This document shows, piece by piece, positions 7,800 through 16,740 of a DNA stretch of 64,000 nt. The number at the start of each line of letters is the position of its first letter. The first letter of the stretch is position 1. The translations under genes were made by a program, and so were the position numbers. The notes beneath the pieces were generated by a model, which saw only the letters and a program-made list of their open reading frames with translations, ran no database searches and was not told the origin of the DNA. Source of the DNA: Pseudomonas resinovorans NBRC 106553 (lineage in GTDB: Bacteria; Pseudomonadota; Gammaproteobacteria; Pseudomonadales; Pseudomonadaceae); contig NC_021499.1 of assembly GCF_000412695.1 (NCBI RefSeq), positions 2,666,001-2,730,000 on the forward strand. Reading direction: 5' to 3'.

Positions 7800-9410
7800 A
7801 TGTTGACCTGCGGAGAACTGCTGGTTGAGCTGCTGGAAGGATTTGGCGTGGATACCGTGTTCGGTATCCCTGGCGTACACACGGTGGAGCTGTATCGCGG
7901 CCTGCCCAATACCCGTATCCGTCATGTGACGCCGCGCCACGAGCAGGGCGCCGGCTTCATGGCCGACGGCTACGCCCGCGTTTCCGGCAAGCCAGGCGTG
8001 TGCTTCATCATCACCGGCCCGGGCATGACCAACATCACCACCGCCATGGGCCAGGCCTATGCAGACTCCATCCCGATGCTGGTGATTTCCGCCGTCAACA
8101 ACACCGAGCAACTGGGCATGGGCGGCGGCCGCCTGCACGAGCTGCCGTCCCAAAGCAACCTGGTGTCCGGTGTCGCCGCCTTCAGCCACACCCTGATGCG
8201 TCCGGACGAGCTGCCGGAGGTGCTGACCCGCGCATTCGCCGTGTTCAACGGCGCCCGTCCGCGCCCGGTGCACATCGAGATCCCGATCGACGTGATCACG
8301 GCGCCGGCCGACCACGTACGCCGCAAGCTGGGCGCGCTGCCGAGCCGTCCCGGCCCTTGCCCGGACGCCATCCAGCGCGCCGCGCAGCTGCTCAAGGCGG
8401 CCAAGCGTCCGCTGGTGCTGCTGGGTGGCGGCTGCGCCGACGCCGATGGCGAGGCCCAGCGCCTGGTCGAGGCCCTGGATGCGCCCACCGCCTACACCAT
8501 CAATGCCAAGGGCGTGCTGCCCAAGGGCCACCCGCTGGCGCTGGGCTGCAACCAGGCCTGGGTGCCGGTGCGCCAGATGGTGCTGGAGTCGGACCTGATC
8601 CTGGCCATCGGCACCGAGCTGGGCGAGACCGACTACGACGTGGTGTTCGACGGCAACTTCCGTATCGAGAGCAAGCTGATTCGCGTTGACATCGACGCCG
8701 AGCAGCTCAATCGCAACTACCCCGCCGACGTGGCCATCCTCAGCGACTCGTGCCTGGCGATGAAGGCGCTGCTGGCCGCACTCGACCCGGCGCCGGCCTT
8801 CAGCGCCGACAGCGTCGGCTGCCAGCGCGCCGCCAAGGTGCGCGACGAGCTGGAGGCCCAGTGGCCGCAAACCTGGAACGGCCAGCGCAAGGTGCTGGAT
8901 ACCCTCCAGCGCACCCTGCCGGACCTGATCGTGGCGGGTGACTCCACCCAGCCGGTGTATTCGGGCAACCACCTGTTCGAAGCCACTCGCACCCGCAGCT
9001 GGTTCAACTCCGCCACCGGCTACGGCACCCTCGGCTACGGCCTGCCGGCCGCCATCGGCGCCAAGCTGGCGGCACCGGAGCGCCCGGTGATCGCGCTGAT
9101 CGGCGACGGCGGCATCCAGTTCACCCTGCCGGAACTGGCCTCGGCGGTGGAAGCCGGCGCGCCGATCATCGTGCTGCTGTGGAACAACAGCGGCTACGGC
9201 GAGATCAAGCGCTACATGCAGAACCGCGACATCCCCACCATCGGCGTCGACATCTACACCCCGGACTTCCAGGGCCTGGCCCGTGCCTTCGGCTGCAACG
9301 CCGAAACGGCCACCAGCCTGGAGCACCTGGAAGAGCTGCTGAAGAGCGCCGCCAAGGCCGACCGCCCAACCTTGATCGAGGTATGGGAGCACGCCGAGTT
9401 CCTGGCCTGA
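7800..9410 (+). CDS. ThDP-dependent decarboxylase, AruI-like (5-guanidino-2-oxopentanoate decarboxylase family)
   Basis: 536 aa, three-domain acetolactate-synthase/pyruvate-decarboxylase fold. The catalytic Glu is in RHEQGAGFMADGYAR (E48), and the ThDP/Mg motif GDGGIQF...WNN is near residue 430. The start after GGAGGACTGCCC is well supported. The closest family I recognise is the 2-ketoarginine decarboxylase AruI group, which makes 4-guanidinobutyraldehyde, but the substrate here is uncertain: no aru transaminase gene is adjacent, and the shared operator points to co-regulation with L-lactate oxidation (lutABC). Preceded by a LacI/GntR-type operator. Confidence 0.8.
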   Translation: MLTCGELLVELLEGFGVDTVFGIPGVHTVELYRGLPNTRIRHVTPRHEQGAGFMADGYARVSGKPGVCFIITGPGMTNITTAMGQAYADSIPMLVISAVNNTEQLGMGGGRLHELPSQSNLVSGVAAFSHTLMRPDELPEVLTRAFAVFNGARPRPVHIEIPIDVITAPADHVRRKLGALPSRPGPCPDAIQRAAQLLKAAKRPLVLLGGGCADADGEAQRLVEALDAPTAYTINAKGVLPKGHPLALGCNQAWVPVRQMVLESDLILAIGTELGETDYDVVFDGNFRIESKLIRVDIDAEQLNRNYPADVAILSDSCLAMKALLAALDPAPAFSADSVGCQRAAKVRDELEAQWPQTWNGQRKVLDTLQRTLPDLIVAGDSTQPVYSGNHLFEATRTRSWFNSATGYGTLGYGLPAAIGAKLAAPERPVIALIGDGGIQFTLPELASAVEAGAPIIVLLWNNSGYGEIKRYMQNRDIPTIGVDIYTPDFQGLARAFGCNAETATSLEHLEELLKSAAKADRPTLIEVWEHAEFLA

Positions 9411-9432
9411 TACCGGGGCGCTGATCGGGCCT

Positions 9433-9526
9433 GTAGGGGCGAATTCATTCGCCAGGGGCGGCGCAGCCGCCCTGTGGGGCCGCGGGGCGAACCTGCGGTC
9501 CGCTTGGCGATTGAAATCGCCCCTAC
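9433..9526. repeat. REP pair
   Basis: Same arrangement as at 7601-7694: gtaggggcgaattcattcgcc at the left end and ggcgattgaaatcgcccctac at the right. Together the two doublets bracket the decarboxylase gene. Confidence 0.8.
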
Positions 9527-9595
9527 GGGGATTTGCCCCACGCCCAAGGCAGTTCAGGGATAATGCGCCCCCTCGATTTGGCGCCAGAGGCCAGG

Positions 9596-10624
9596 ATGTC
9601 CACCAAGAGCAAACCCGCCACCCTGCAGGACGTCGCCCTGTTGGCCGGTGTTTCCGGCATGACGGTGTCGCGGGCGCTGTCCAAGCCGGACATGGTTTCC
9701 CAGCGCACTCGCGAGAAGGTCGAGCAGGCGGTGCGCGAGCTGGGCTACGTGCCCAACCTGGCCGCCAGCCAGTTGGTGACCGGCCGCAGCGGCATCATCG
9801 GCGCGCTGATCACCACCATCACCAACCCCATCCTCGCCACCACCATCGAAGTGCTCCAGCAGGGCCTGGCCCGGGCCGGCTTCCACCTGCTGATCGGCGA
9901 GACCCGCTTCTCCCAGGAAGAGGAGGGCAAGCTGTTGCGGGCCTTCCTCGGCCGCCAGCTGGACGGCCTGATCCTCGCCTATGGCTACCACGCGCCGGAA
10001 ACCCTGGAACTGCTCCAGGCCACCGATATCCCCCTGATCGAACTCTGGGACCTGCCCGAGGGCGAAGTGCCCCGCCAGCCGGTAGGGCAGGTGGTGGGCT
10101 TCTCCAACTGGGCGGCCGGCGCCGCGGCCGGGCGTCATCTGGTGGAGTGCGGCTATCGCAGGCCGGCGTTCTTCGGTTTCGACGACGAGCGCGAGAACCT
10201 GCGCTTCGAAGGCTTCCGCCAGGCGGTGCAAGAGGGGCTGGGTATCGAGCCATTGCGCCTGAACACCTCGCCCGTGCCGCATATCGACGACGGCGTGGAG
10301 GTGATCCAGCGTTTCGCCCGTGGCGAGATCGACTGCGACGGGGCCTTCTTCACCAACGACATGCCGGCCATTGGCGCGCTTTTCACCTGCCAGCGCCTGG
10401 GGATCAGGGTGCCGGACCAGCTCGGCATCTGCGGCTTCGGCGACCTGCCCATCGCCCGCGTCGCCACGCCGTCCCTGACCAGCGTGCGGATTCCCGCCGA
10501 ACGGGTGGCCAACGCCACGGTGGATCTGCTCTGCCAGCGCATTCGCGGCGACCAGCAGTGGGACGCCCTGGTGGATGTGGGCAGCGAGCTGGTGGCGCGG
10601 GAGTCGACGGCGCTGCGGCGCTGA
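9596..10624 (+). CDS. LacI/GntR-family transcriptional repressor
   Basis: 342 aa. The N-terminal LacI helix-turn-helix and hinge are textbook (TLQDVALLAGVSGMTVSRALSKPDMVSQRTREKV; GYVPNLAASQLVTGRSGIIG). A periplasmic-binding-protein-like effector domain follows (GICGFGDLPIARVATPSLTSVRIP). The recognition helix SGMTVSRAL is of the gluconate repressor GntR type, consistent with the ATGTTA..TAACAT sites at 7733 and 13465. It lies between the decarboxylase gene and the convergent lutABC operon and probably represses both. The effector is unknown. Start chosen at MSTKSKPATLQDV. Confidence 0.9.
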   Translation: MSTKSKPATLQDVALLAGVSGMTVSRALSKPDMVSQRTREKVEQAVRELGYVPNLAASQLVTGRSGIIGALITTITNPILATTIEVLQQGLARAGFHLLIGETRFSQEEEGKLLRAFLGRQLDGLILAYGYHAPETLELLQATDIPLIELWDLPEGEVPRQPVGQVVGFSNWAAGAAAGRHLVECGYRRPAFFGFDDERENLRFEGFRQAVQEGLGIEPLRLNTSPVPHIDDGVEVIQRFARGEIDCDGAFFTNDMPAIGALFTCQRLGIRVPDQLGICGFGDLPIARVATPSLTSVRIPAERVANATVDLLCQRIRGDQQWDALVDVGSELVARESTALRR

Positions 10625-10628
10625 ATCC

Positions 10629-11249
10629 TCAGTTCCGGTCTTCCACCAGCAGCACGTGAACGGCACGCGGCCCATGCGCGCCATAGAGCAGGTGGCCGCC
10701 GATGTCGGCGGTGCTGGAAGGGCCGCCTACCAGGTGCACGGCCTCGCCCGGTTGCCCATCCAGTAGCGGCCACAGCTGTTCCAGGCGGCCCAGCAGGCGT
10801 CGCTTGGACAGCACCACCAGATGATGCTCCGGCAGGAAGCCCGAGCGCGGCGGATGATCTGGCCCGGCCAGAAACACCAGGCTGCCGCTGGCCGCCACGG
10901 CGGCGAAGGCGCGCGTCACTGCTACCTGGTGATGGGGCAGGGCGCCGCCCACGTCCACGGCCAGCCCCTGCCATCTCTCGTTCGCCAACCCGGGCGCCAG
11001 GGCCACCGCGTTGTTGAGGCCATGGCGCGCCAGGTAGGCCGTCACGGCGCCGGCGAGTTCGTCCAGGCTGGCCAGGGTCTGCAGGCTCACGCCGGTGAGC
11101 GTCAAGCGCTCAGCTAGGCGTTGTGCCAGGTCGGCGCCATCGCCCGTGGCGATTGCGGCGGGCAGCGGTGGCGGCGGGACCGGGTCGCCCTGGTTGCGGC
11201 CGAGCGCCTGGCGCACCTTGCCGAGAATGGCTGCACGTGACGACGTCAT
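10629..11249 (-). CDS. lutC: Lactate utilization protein C
   Basis: 206 aa LUD-domain protein (MTSSRAAILGKVRQAL..., AAVAASGSLVFLAGPDHPPRSGFLPEHHLVV). Third subunit of the LutABC (YkgEFG-type) iron-sulfur L-lactate oxidising complex. Its ATG overlaps the lutB stop by 4 nt (ATGA). The gene ends 4 nt from the stop of the convergent LacI gene, leaving no room for a separate terminator. Confidence 0.9.
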   Translation of the reverse strand: MTSSRAAILGKVRQALGRNQGDPVPPPPLPAAIATGDGADLAQRLAERLTLTGVSLQTLASLDELAGAVTAYLARHGLNNAVALAPGLANERWQGLAVDVGGALPHHQVAVTRAFAAVAASGSLVFLAGPDHPPRSGFLPEHHLVVLSKRRLLGRLEQLWPLLDGQPGEAVHLVGGPSSTADIGGHLLYGAHGPRAVHVLLVEDRN

Positions 11250-12658
11250 TGGTGCTTTTCCTTCTGCTGTCGTTGCCAGAGTTGCTGGAAAGTGGCGCCC
11301 TGGGGCGCGGGCATGTCGCGCTCGGCGGTCCAGGCGCCGGCCAGTGGCAGGCGGCGTAGCCGGCCCCGGCTGCCCGCAATCAGTTTCAGGCCGCGGGCGA
11401 GCAGGGCGGTGACCCGGTGGTACAGCGCCGGCCGCCGCGCCAGCGCCGCCCACAGGCGCAGGCCCAGACGATTGCCGGTGGGCGTCAGCTGCCGCCGCCA
11501 TTGCTGGTCGCGCAGTTCGCGGAGCATGTCGGGGAGGGGAATCTGCATGGGACAGACTTCCTTGCAGCGGCCGTTCAGGGTGCAGGCGTTGGGCAGGTCG
11601 CGGGTCTCTTCCAGGCCGACCAGGTTCGGTGTCCAGACCGAGCCCATGGGGCCGGGGTAGATCCAGCCGTAGGCATGGCCGCCGACCCAGTTGTACACGG
11701 GGCAGTTGTCCATGCAGGCGGCGCAGCGGATGCAGCGCAGCATGGGGCGGAAGGCGCCGGCGAGCATCTCGCTGCGGCCGTTGTCCAGCAGCACCACGTG
11801 GCATTGCGCGGGGCCGTCGGGATCGGCGCCGCCGTACACCGAGGTGTAGCTGGTCAGCGGCTGGCCGGTGGCGCTCAGGGCCAGCAGCTGCAGGTGGGTG
11901 CCGGCATCGTCCAGGGTCGGCAGCACCTTCTCGATGCTGGCCAGGACGATACGGACCGGCGGCAGCAGGCTGGTAAGGTCGCCGTTGCCTTCGTTGGTCA
12001 CCAGCACATGGGTGCCGTCCTCGGCGATGAGGAAGTTGGCCCCGGTGATGCCCACGTCGGCCGCCAGGAAGTGCCCGCGCAGCAGGCGCCTGGCCTCGGC
12101 CAGGAGCTCCGCCGGGTCCTCCAGGTAGTGCTCGCGGCCTAGCTCCTGGTGATGCTGGTGGAAGAGTTCCTGCACCTGGCGCAGGGTTTTGTGGATCGCC
12201 GGGCCGTTGATATGGCTTGGCGGCTCGTCGGCCAATTGCAGGATGTACTCGCCGAGATCGGTCTCGAAGCGCTGGATGCCGGCACGGGCGAGCGCCGCGT
12301 TGATGCCCATCTCCTCGCCGATCATGGTCTTGCCCTTGATCACCCTGCGCGCACCGGCCTGGCGGCAGATGGCGAGCACCTGCTGCTGGGCTTCTTCCGG
12401 GGTGGCGGCCCAGTGCACCTGGATGCCCCGCGCTTGTGCGCTCGCTTCATAGCGTTCCAGGTAGTGGTCGAGGTGGGCCAGGGTGTGGTCCTTGATGGCC
12501 TTGGCGCGTTCACGCAGGGCCTGGAAGTTGCCGCTGGCAGCTACCTGTTCACGCACGTGGGCGGCGAAGCGGCGGTTGTCGGCCATGGCCTCCTGCAGGT
12601 CCGGATCGAACAGGGCTGCGCGGGCATTGGGCTGGAAATGGGCGGAGCGCAGTTCCAT
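11246..12658 (-). CDS. lutB: Lactate utilization iron-sulfur protein B
   Basis: 470 aa. An N-terminal LUD domain (GARRVIKGKTMIGEEMGINAAL, DVGITGANFLIAEDGTHVLVTNEGNGD) is followed by ferredoxin-like 4Fe-4S ligands CIRCAACMDNCPVY and CTLNGRCKEVCP at about residues 300-370, then a C-terminal tail. Electron-transfer subunit of the L-lactate dehydrogenase complex. It overlaps lutA by one base (TGATG) and lutC by 4 nt. Normal length for the family. Confidence 0.92.
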   Translation of the reverse strand: MELRSAHFQPNARAALFDPDLQEAMADNRRFAAHVREQVAASGNFQALRERAKAIKDHTLAHLDHYLERYEASAQARGIQVHWAATPEEAQQQVLAICRQAGARRVIKGKTMIGEEMGINAALARAGIQRFETDLGEYILQLADEPPSHINGPAIHKTLRQVQELFHQHHQELGREHYLEDPAELLAEARRLLRGHFLAADVGITGANFLIAEDGTHVLVTNEGNGDLTSLLPPVRIVLASIEKVLPTLDDAGTHLQLLALSATGQPLTSYTSVYGGADPDGPAQCHVVLLDNGRSEMLAGAFRPMLRCIRCAACMDNCPVYNWVGGHAYGWIYPGPMGSVWTPNLVGLEETRDLPNACTLNGRCKEVCPMQIPLPDMLRELRDQQWRRQLTPTGNRLGLRLWAALARRPALYHRVTALLARGLKLIAGSRGRLRRLPLAGAWTAERDMPAPQGATFQQLWQRQQKEKHQ

Positions 12659-13431
12659 CAGGGCCTCCCGCCTTCGCCGATGGCCGGGGCGTCGGTCATG
12701 TCGGCCAGCACCTCGGCGGTATGGAATACCCGCACCGGATGGCCCTGGCGGGTCAGCCGGCCACTGATGTTGAGGAGGCAGCCGAGGTCGCCGCCGAGCA
12801 GGGTGTCGGCGCCGCTGGCGTGGAGGTTGGCGACCTTCTGGCTGGCCATGCGTGCGGAAATGTCCGGATACTTGATGCAGAAGGTGCCGCCAAAGCCGCA
12901 GCAGGTCTCCGCTTCCGGCATCTCCACGAGTTCCAGCCCCGCCACGCCGGCCAGCAATCGCCGTGGCTGTTGCTTGATGCCCAGCTCGCGCAGGCCGGAG
13001 CAGCTGTCGTGATAGGCGACACTGCCGGGGTAAGCGCTGTCGGGGCACCAGTCCATCACCTCGTCGAGGAAGCTCAGCAGCTCATGGCTGCGCTCGGCCA
13101 GGGCCTGGGCGCGGGAATGCCAAGCGGGGTCGTCCTGCAGCAGTGCGGGGTAGTGCCGCTTGATCATGCCGAGGCAGGAGCCCGAAGGGGCCACCAGGTA
13201 GTCGAAGGCCTCGAAGGCCTCGATCAGCCGTTTCGCGAGCGCGCGGACCAGGTCGCCAGCGCCGCTGTTGTAGGCCGGCTGGCCGCAGCAGGTCTGGGTT
13301 TCCGGCACCTCGACCCGGCAACCCGCCTGTTCCAGAAGGCGCACGGCGGCGAAGCCGACGCTGGGGCGGTGCAGGTCCACCAGGCAGGTAACGAACAGCC
13401 CCACACGGGGTTTTCTCTGGCTGATGGACAT
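12658..13431 (-). CDS. lutA: Lactate utilization protein A (CCG-domain Fe-S protein)
   Basis: 257 aa with two cysteine-rich CCG domains: ETQTCCGQPAYNSG with SGSCLGMIKRHYP, and DSCSGLRELG with AETCCGFGGTFCIKYP. These ligate the catalytic-side Fe-S clusters of LutABC-type L-lactate dehydrogenase, which oxidises L-lactate to pyruvate. First gene of the leftward lutABC operon. A near-perfect GntR-like operator lies about 35 nt upstream of its start. No lactate permease gene is adjacent. Confidence 0.92.
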   Translation of the reverse strand: MSISQRKPRVGLFVTCLVDLHRPSVGFAAVRLLEQAGCRVEVPETQTCCGQPAYNSGAGDLVRALAKRLIEAFEAFDYLVAPSGSCLGMIKRHYPALLQDDPAWHSRAQALAERSHELLSFLDEVMDWCPDSAYPGSVAYHDSCSGLRELGIKQQPRRLLAGVAGLELVEMPEAETCCGFGGTFCIKYPDISARMASQKVANLHASGADTLLGGDLGCLLNISGRLTRQGHPVRVFHTAEVLADMTDAPAIGEGGRP

Positions 13432-13464
13432 GGGACGTCTCCAAAGGAAAGGGGCGAATAATCT

Positions 13465-13480
13465 ATGTTAGCGATAACAT
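13465..13480. promoter_or_regulatory. LacI/GntR-type operator upstream of lutA
   Basis: ATGTTAGCGATAACAT, with perfectly symmetrical outer arms ATGTTA/TAACAT around 4 nt. It matches the GntR consensus and the site at 7733-7748, linking lutABC to the same regulator as the ThDP decarboxylase. Confidence 0.7.
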
Positions 13481-13561
13481 TTTCGTCAAATACGAATCCC
13501 GAGAGTTGGCCCGCAGCCTGGGCTGTCGGACAATGGGCGCCTTTGAGCGCCACGAGACGAG

Positions 13562-14371
13562 TTGCCCTTGACCGCCCAAGCCTTCGACCTGGCCCGCTGG
13601 CTGAGCCAGGAAGCCCCGCTGATCGAGGCCATCGGCCGCGCCGATTTCCCCGCGCGGCTGCTGGCATCGCTGTTTGCGGCGGTGCCCATCGACACCGCCT
13701 TCATCGTCGCCCATGTGCCCGGACGGCCGCCGGCGATGCTAGAGGCGGGCCGGGTGCTGCCCGAACGGCGGGAGGAGATCCAGCGCTACCTGGTGGGGCC
13801 CTACCTGCTGGACCCGGTGCGCCAGGCCTGCATCGAAGGCCGCAGGGGCCTGCTGCGGCTGGCGGACATCGCTCCGGACCGCTTCCAGGAATCTGAGTAC
13901 TACCGCAGCTTCTACGTGTCCCACGGGCTGGCGGATGAAGTGGACATCCTCATCGACCTGGCCGGTACCGGCGGTCTGGCCCTGTCCATGGGGCGCCTCG
14001 CCGCCCATGGCGCCTTCGACGAGGTCGAGCTGGCGACCCTGCGCGCGATCGAACCCCTCGTCGGGGCGGCCGCCCGCCGGCACTGGGGCACCAGCCCGGT
14101 GGACGGGGAGGGCACGGGGCAGGCCCTGCACCGGCAGCTGGAACGCGCCTTCGAGCGTTTCGGTGATGGATGCCTGACCGAGCGGGAGGCGGAGGTGGCG
14201 CGCTTGATCCTGCGTGGGCACTCCTCCAAGTCGGTGGCCCACGAGCTGGCCATCTCGACCGATACGGTGGGCGTCCACCGCAAGAACATCCATGCCAAGC
14301 TCGGCATCAGCTCCCAGGGCGAGCTGTTCTCCCTGTTCCTTGCCAGCGCCACCGCTTCCGGCGCGGCCTGA
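13562..14371 (+). CDS. LuxR-family transcriptional regulator
   Basis: About 269 aa. The C-terminal LuxR/NarL helix-turn-helix is clear (LTEREAEVARLILRGHSSKS, STDTVGVHRKNIHAKLGISSQ). The N-terminal about 190 residues look like a GAF-type sensor, not a receiver and not an obvious acyl-homoserine-lactone domain. The start is uncertain: both candidates (13562 and 13568) are TTG codons after a weak purine stretch. It precedes the carbamoylase and deiminase genes by 108 nt on the same strand and likely activates them. Confidence 0.82.
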   Translation: MPLTAQAFDLARWLSQEAPLIEAIGRADFPARLLASLFAAVPIDTAFIVAHVPGRPPAMLEAGRVLPERREEIQRYLVGPYLLDPVRQACIEGRRGLLRLADIAPDRFQESEYYRSFYVSHGLADEVDILIDLAGTGGLALSMGRLAAHGAFDEVELATLRAIEPLVGAAARRHWGTSPVDGEGTGQALHRQLERAFERFGDGCLTEREAEVARLILRGHSSKSVAHELAISTDTVGVHRKNIHAKLGISSQGELFSLFLASATASGAA

Positions 14372-14479
14372 ACCGGGCCTTACCCTGATCCGGGTATGGT
14401 TGGGTTGGCCCGCCGACTCTAGGCTGCCTCTCGAATCCACCGCCGGCCCCATGCCGGTGGTCAGTCGGGAGAGCGCCCA

Positions 14480-15727
14480 ATGGCCAATACCAACATCCAA
14501 TCACTTCGCATCGACGGCGAGCGACTCTGGGCTCGCCTCATGGAGATGGCGCGCATCGGCGCCACCGCCCAGGGCGGCTGCAACCGCCAGGCCCTGACCG
14601 ACCTCGACAGGGCCGGTCGCGACCTCTTCGTCGGTTGGTGCCGTGAAGCCCGCTGCACGGTGAGCGTCGACCGCATGGGCAATATCTTCGCCCGCCGCGC
14701 CGGGCTCGACGACAGCCTGCCGCCGGTACTCACCGGTTCCCATCTGGACACCCAGCCCACCGGCGGACGCTTCGATGGCGTCTATGGCGTGCTGGCCGGC
14801 CTGGAGGTGATCCAGACGCTGAACGACGCCGGCCTGCGCACCCGCGCTCCGCTGGAGGTGGCGGTGTGGACCAACGAGGAGGGCGCGCGCTTCTCGCCAG
14901 CGATGATCGGCTCCGGCGTCTGGGCCGGCGCCTTCGACCTCGCCTATGGCCATGGCCGCACCGACCGCCAGGGGCTGAGCATCGGCAATGAGCTTGAACG
15001 CATCGGCTACCTCGGCGACCAACCGGCCAGCGTGCGCCCTCTGGCCGCCGCCTTCGAAGTCCATATCGAGCAAGGCCCCATCCTGGAAGCAGAGGGCCTG
15101 ACCGTGGGCGTGGTGACCGGGGTGCAGGGTATCCGCTGGTACGACCTGACCCTCACCGGCCAACCGGTGCATGCCGGACCGACGCCGATGACCGTGCGCC
15201 GCGATCCCTTCATGGGCCTGGCCGGCATTCTCCCGCGTCTGTACCGCCTGGCCGAGGAACACGGGCCCTGGGCCAGGGTGACCTTCGGTGACATTCGCGC
15301 CGAACCCGGCTCACGCAACACGGTGCCGGAGCGCCTGGTGCTGGCGGTGGACCTGCGCCACCCCGAACAGGCGGTGCTGGACCGGCTGGACGCGGCCTTC
15401 CGCGCCATTGTCGCCGAGGAAGCCGAGCGCTTGCGCCTTGCGGCCGATATCCGAGAGGAGTGGCATTCGCCGGCGGTGGCCTTCGATGCCGACTGCGTGG
15501 CCGCGGTGCAGGGCGCCGTGGAGCAGCTGGGCTACTCGCACATGCCCATGTGCAGTGGCGCCGGCCACGATTCGGTGTACCTGTCGCGGGTCGCCCCCAC
15601 CAGCATGATCTTCGTCCCCTGCAAGGGGGGCATCAGCCACAACGAGGCGGAAGACGCCGCCCCCGCCGACCTCGAGGCCGGCGCCAACGTATTGCTGCAC
15701 GCCATGTTGCGCATGGCCCATTCCTGA
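14480..15727 (+). CDS. M20-family Zn-dependent amidase/carbamoylase (allantoate amidohydrolase / N-carbamoyl-L-amino-acid hydrolase)
   Basis: 415 aa. Metal ligands are visible as H88 (TGSHLDTQPTGGRFDG, with D99 bridging), E133/E134 (WTNEEGARFSP), a His in FEVHIEQGPILE and a C-terminal His in GISHNEAED. The dimerisation domain sits between. The family removes carbamoyl groups from N-carbamoyl amino acids or ureido compounds, giving amino acid, CO2 and ammonia. The next gene (14 nt away) is a guanidino-modifying hydrolase whose product would be a ureido compound, so the two could act in sequence. GGGAGAGCGCCCA gives a usable ribosome site. Confidence 0.88.
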   Translation: MANTNIQSLRIDGERLWARLMEMARIGATAQGGCNRQALTDLDRAGRDLFVGWCREARCTVSVDRMGNIFARRAGLDDSLPPVLTGSHLDTQPTGGRFDGVYGVLAGLEVIQTLNDAGLRTRAPLEVAVWTNEEGARFSPAMIGSGVWAGAFDLAYGHGRTDRQGLSIGNELERIGYLGDQPASVRPLAAAFEVHIEQGPILEAEGLTVGVVTGVQGIRWYDLTLTGQPVHAGPTPMTVRRDPFMGLAGILPRLYRLAEEHGPWARVTFGDIRAEPGSRNTVPERLVLAVDLRHPEQAVLDRLDAAFRAIVAEEAERLRLAADIREEWHSPAVAFDADCVAAVQGAVEQLGYSHMPMCSGAGHDSVYLSRVAPTSMIFVPCKGGISHNEAEDAAPADLEAGANVLLHAMLRMAHS

Positions 15728-15740
15728 CCTGGAGAACACC

Positions 15741-16652
15741 ATGAGTGCATTCACCCTCAAGCACCGCCGTGACGGCGGCGACACCCCGCGCCTGGAAAGC
15801 TGGGGCGCGAACTCCGAATACGGCACCCTGCGTGACGTGCTGCTGGGCCCGGTGGACCATTACCACTGGCTTGAAACCAGCTCCATCTCGAAGAAGAGCC
15901 TGCGCCTGGGCTACCGCTTCGACGCCGCCGTGGCCCGCACCCAGCACGCCGAGATGGTCGACGCCTACCGCGAGGCGGGGGTGAAGGTGCACATGCTGCC
16001 CACCGACCCGAACCTCAAGTACCAGGTGTTCGCCCGTGACTCGAGCGTCATGACGCCCTTCGGCCCGATCGTCACCCAGATGGCCCAGTGGTGGCGCCGT
16101 GGCGAGTACGCCCCGGTGATCCAGTTCTACAAGGACAAGGACATCCCGATCTACGACATGATCAGCGCCGGCTCCTTCGAGGGCGGCGACTTCATGATGC
16201 TGCAGCCGGGGGTGATCCTCTGCGGCTATACCGGCGAGCGCTCCCAGGAGCCGGCGGTGCAGCAGATGAAGGGCTGGCTGGAAGCCGAGGGTTGGGAAGT
16301 GAAGCTCTATGGCATGGACCCTTTCTTCGTGCACATGGACGCGCTCTGCGTGATGCTCGCCGAGCGCCTGGCGGCGGTCTGCGTCGATGCGGTGGAGCCC
16401 GAGCTGGTGGACTGGCTGAAGGCCAAGGGCATCGAGATCGTCGACATCCCTTTCAAGGACGCCATGGAGCTGGGTTGCAACGTGGTGGCCCTGGGCGAGG
16501 GCAGGGTGCTGCTGCCGTCCACCAGCCTGACTCTGAAGGAGAAATGCCTGGCCTTGGGGCTGAAGGTCTATGACCCGGACATCAGCATGATCGCCAAGGG
16601 CGGTGGTGGCGTGCACTGCATGTGCCAGCCGCTGCGTCGGGATCTGGTGTAG
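15741..16652 (+). CDS. Arginine-deiminase/DDAH-like guanidino hydrolase
   Basis: 303 aa of the amidinotransferase/deiminase (pentein) superfamily. Catalytic residues are recognisable: D100 in FARD, the EGGD motif at 147-150, H198 in FVHMDALCV and C293 in GGGVHCMCQPL. Such enzymes hydrolyse a guanidinium to a ureido group plus ammonia or methylamine, or transfer the amidino group. The adjacent carbamoylase favours hydrolysis to a ureido (N-carbamoyl) product. A GGAG site precedes the ATG. The substrate is not identifiable; dimethylarginine, an N-amidino amino acid or another guanidino acid are possible. Confidence 0.82.
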   Translation: MSAFTLKHRRDGGDTPRLESWGANSEYGTLRDVLLGPVDHYHWLETSSISKKSLRLGYRFDAAVARTQHAEMVDAYREAGVKVHMLPTDPNLKYQVFARDSSVMTPFGPIVTQMAQWWRRGEYAPVIQFYKDKDIPIYDMISAGSFEGGDFMMLQPGVILCGYTGERSQEPAVQQMKGWLEAEGWEVKLYGMDPFFVHMDALCVMLAERLAAVCVDAVEPELVDWLKAKGIEIVDIPFKDAMELGCNVVALGEGRVLLPSTSLTLKEKCLALGLKVYDPDISMIAKGGGGVHCMCQPLRRDLV

Positions 16653-16687
16653 TCGCATACACACTCAGGTTTTCAGCAACCTGGAAT

Positions 16688-16740
16688 GGGTCGAGCTTGC
16701 GATATCCCTCAGATGGGTATCGCTTCGCTCGACCCATCCT
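16688..16740. repeat. REP-type palindrome (second family), left half of a copy split by the IS element
   Basis: gggtcgagc...gatgggtatcgcttcgctcgacccatcct. The continuation of this repeat (acgaa) is found on the far side of the IS element at 17939. Unbroken relatives at 27338-27447 and 58225-58296 read cccatcctacgaa across the point of insertion. Confidence 0.8.

Noticed and set aside
7800..9410. Acetolactate synthase large subunit (ilvB) near ilvA
   Set aside because: The fold is shared, but no small-subunit gene follows, and the sequence fits the AruI-like decarboxylase group better; it is also separated from ilvA by a REP pair and its own operator.
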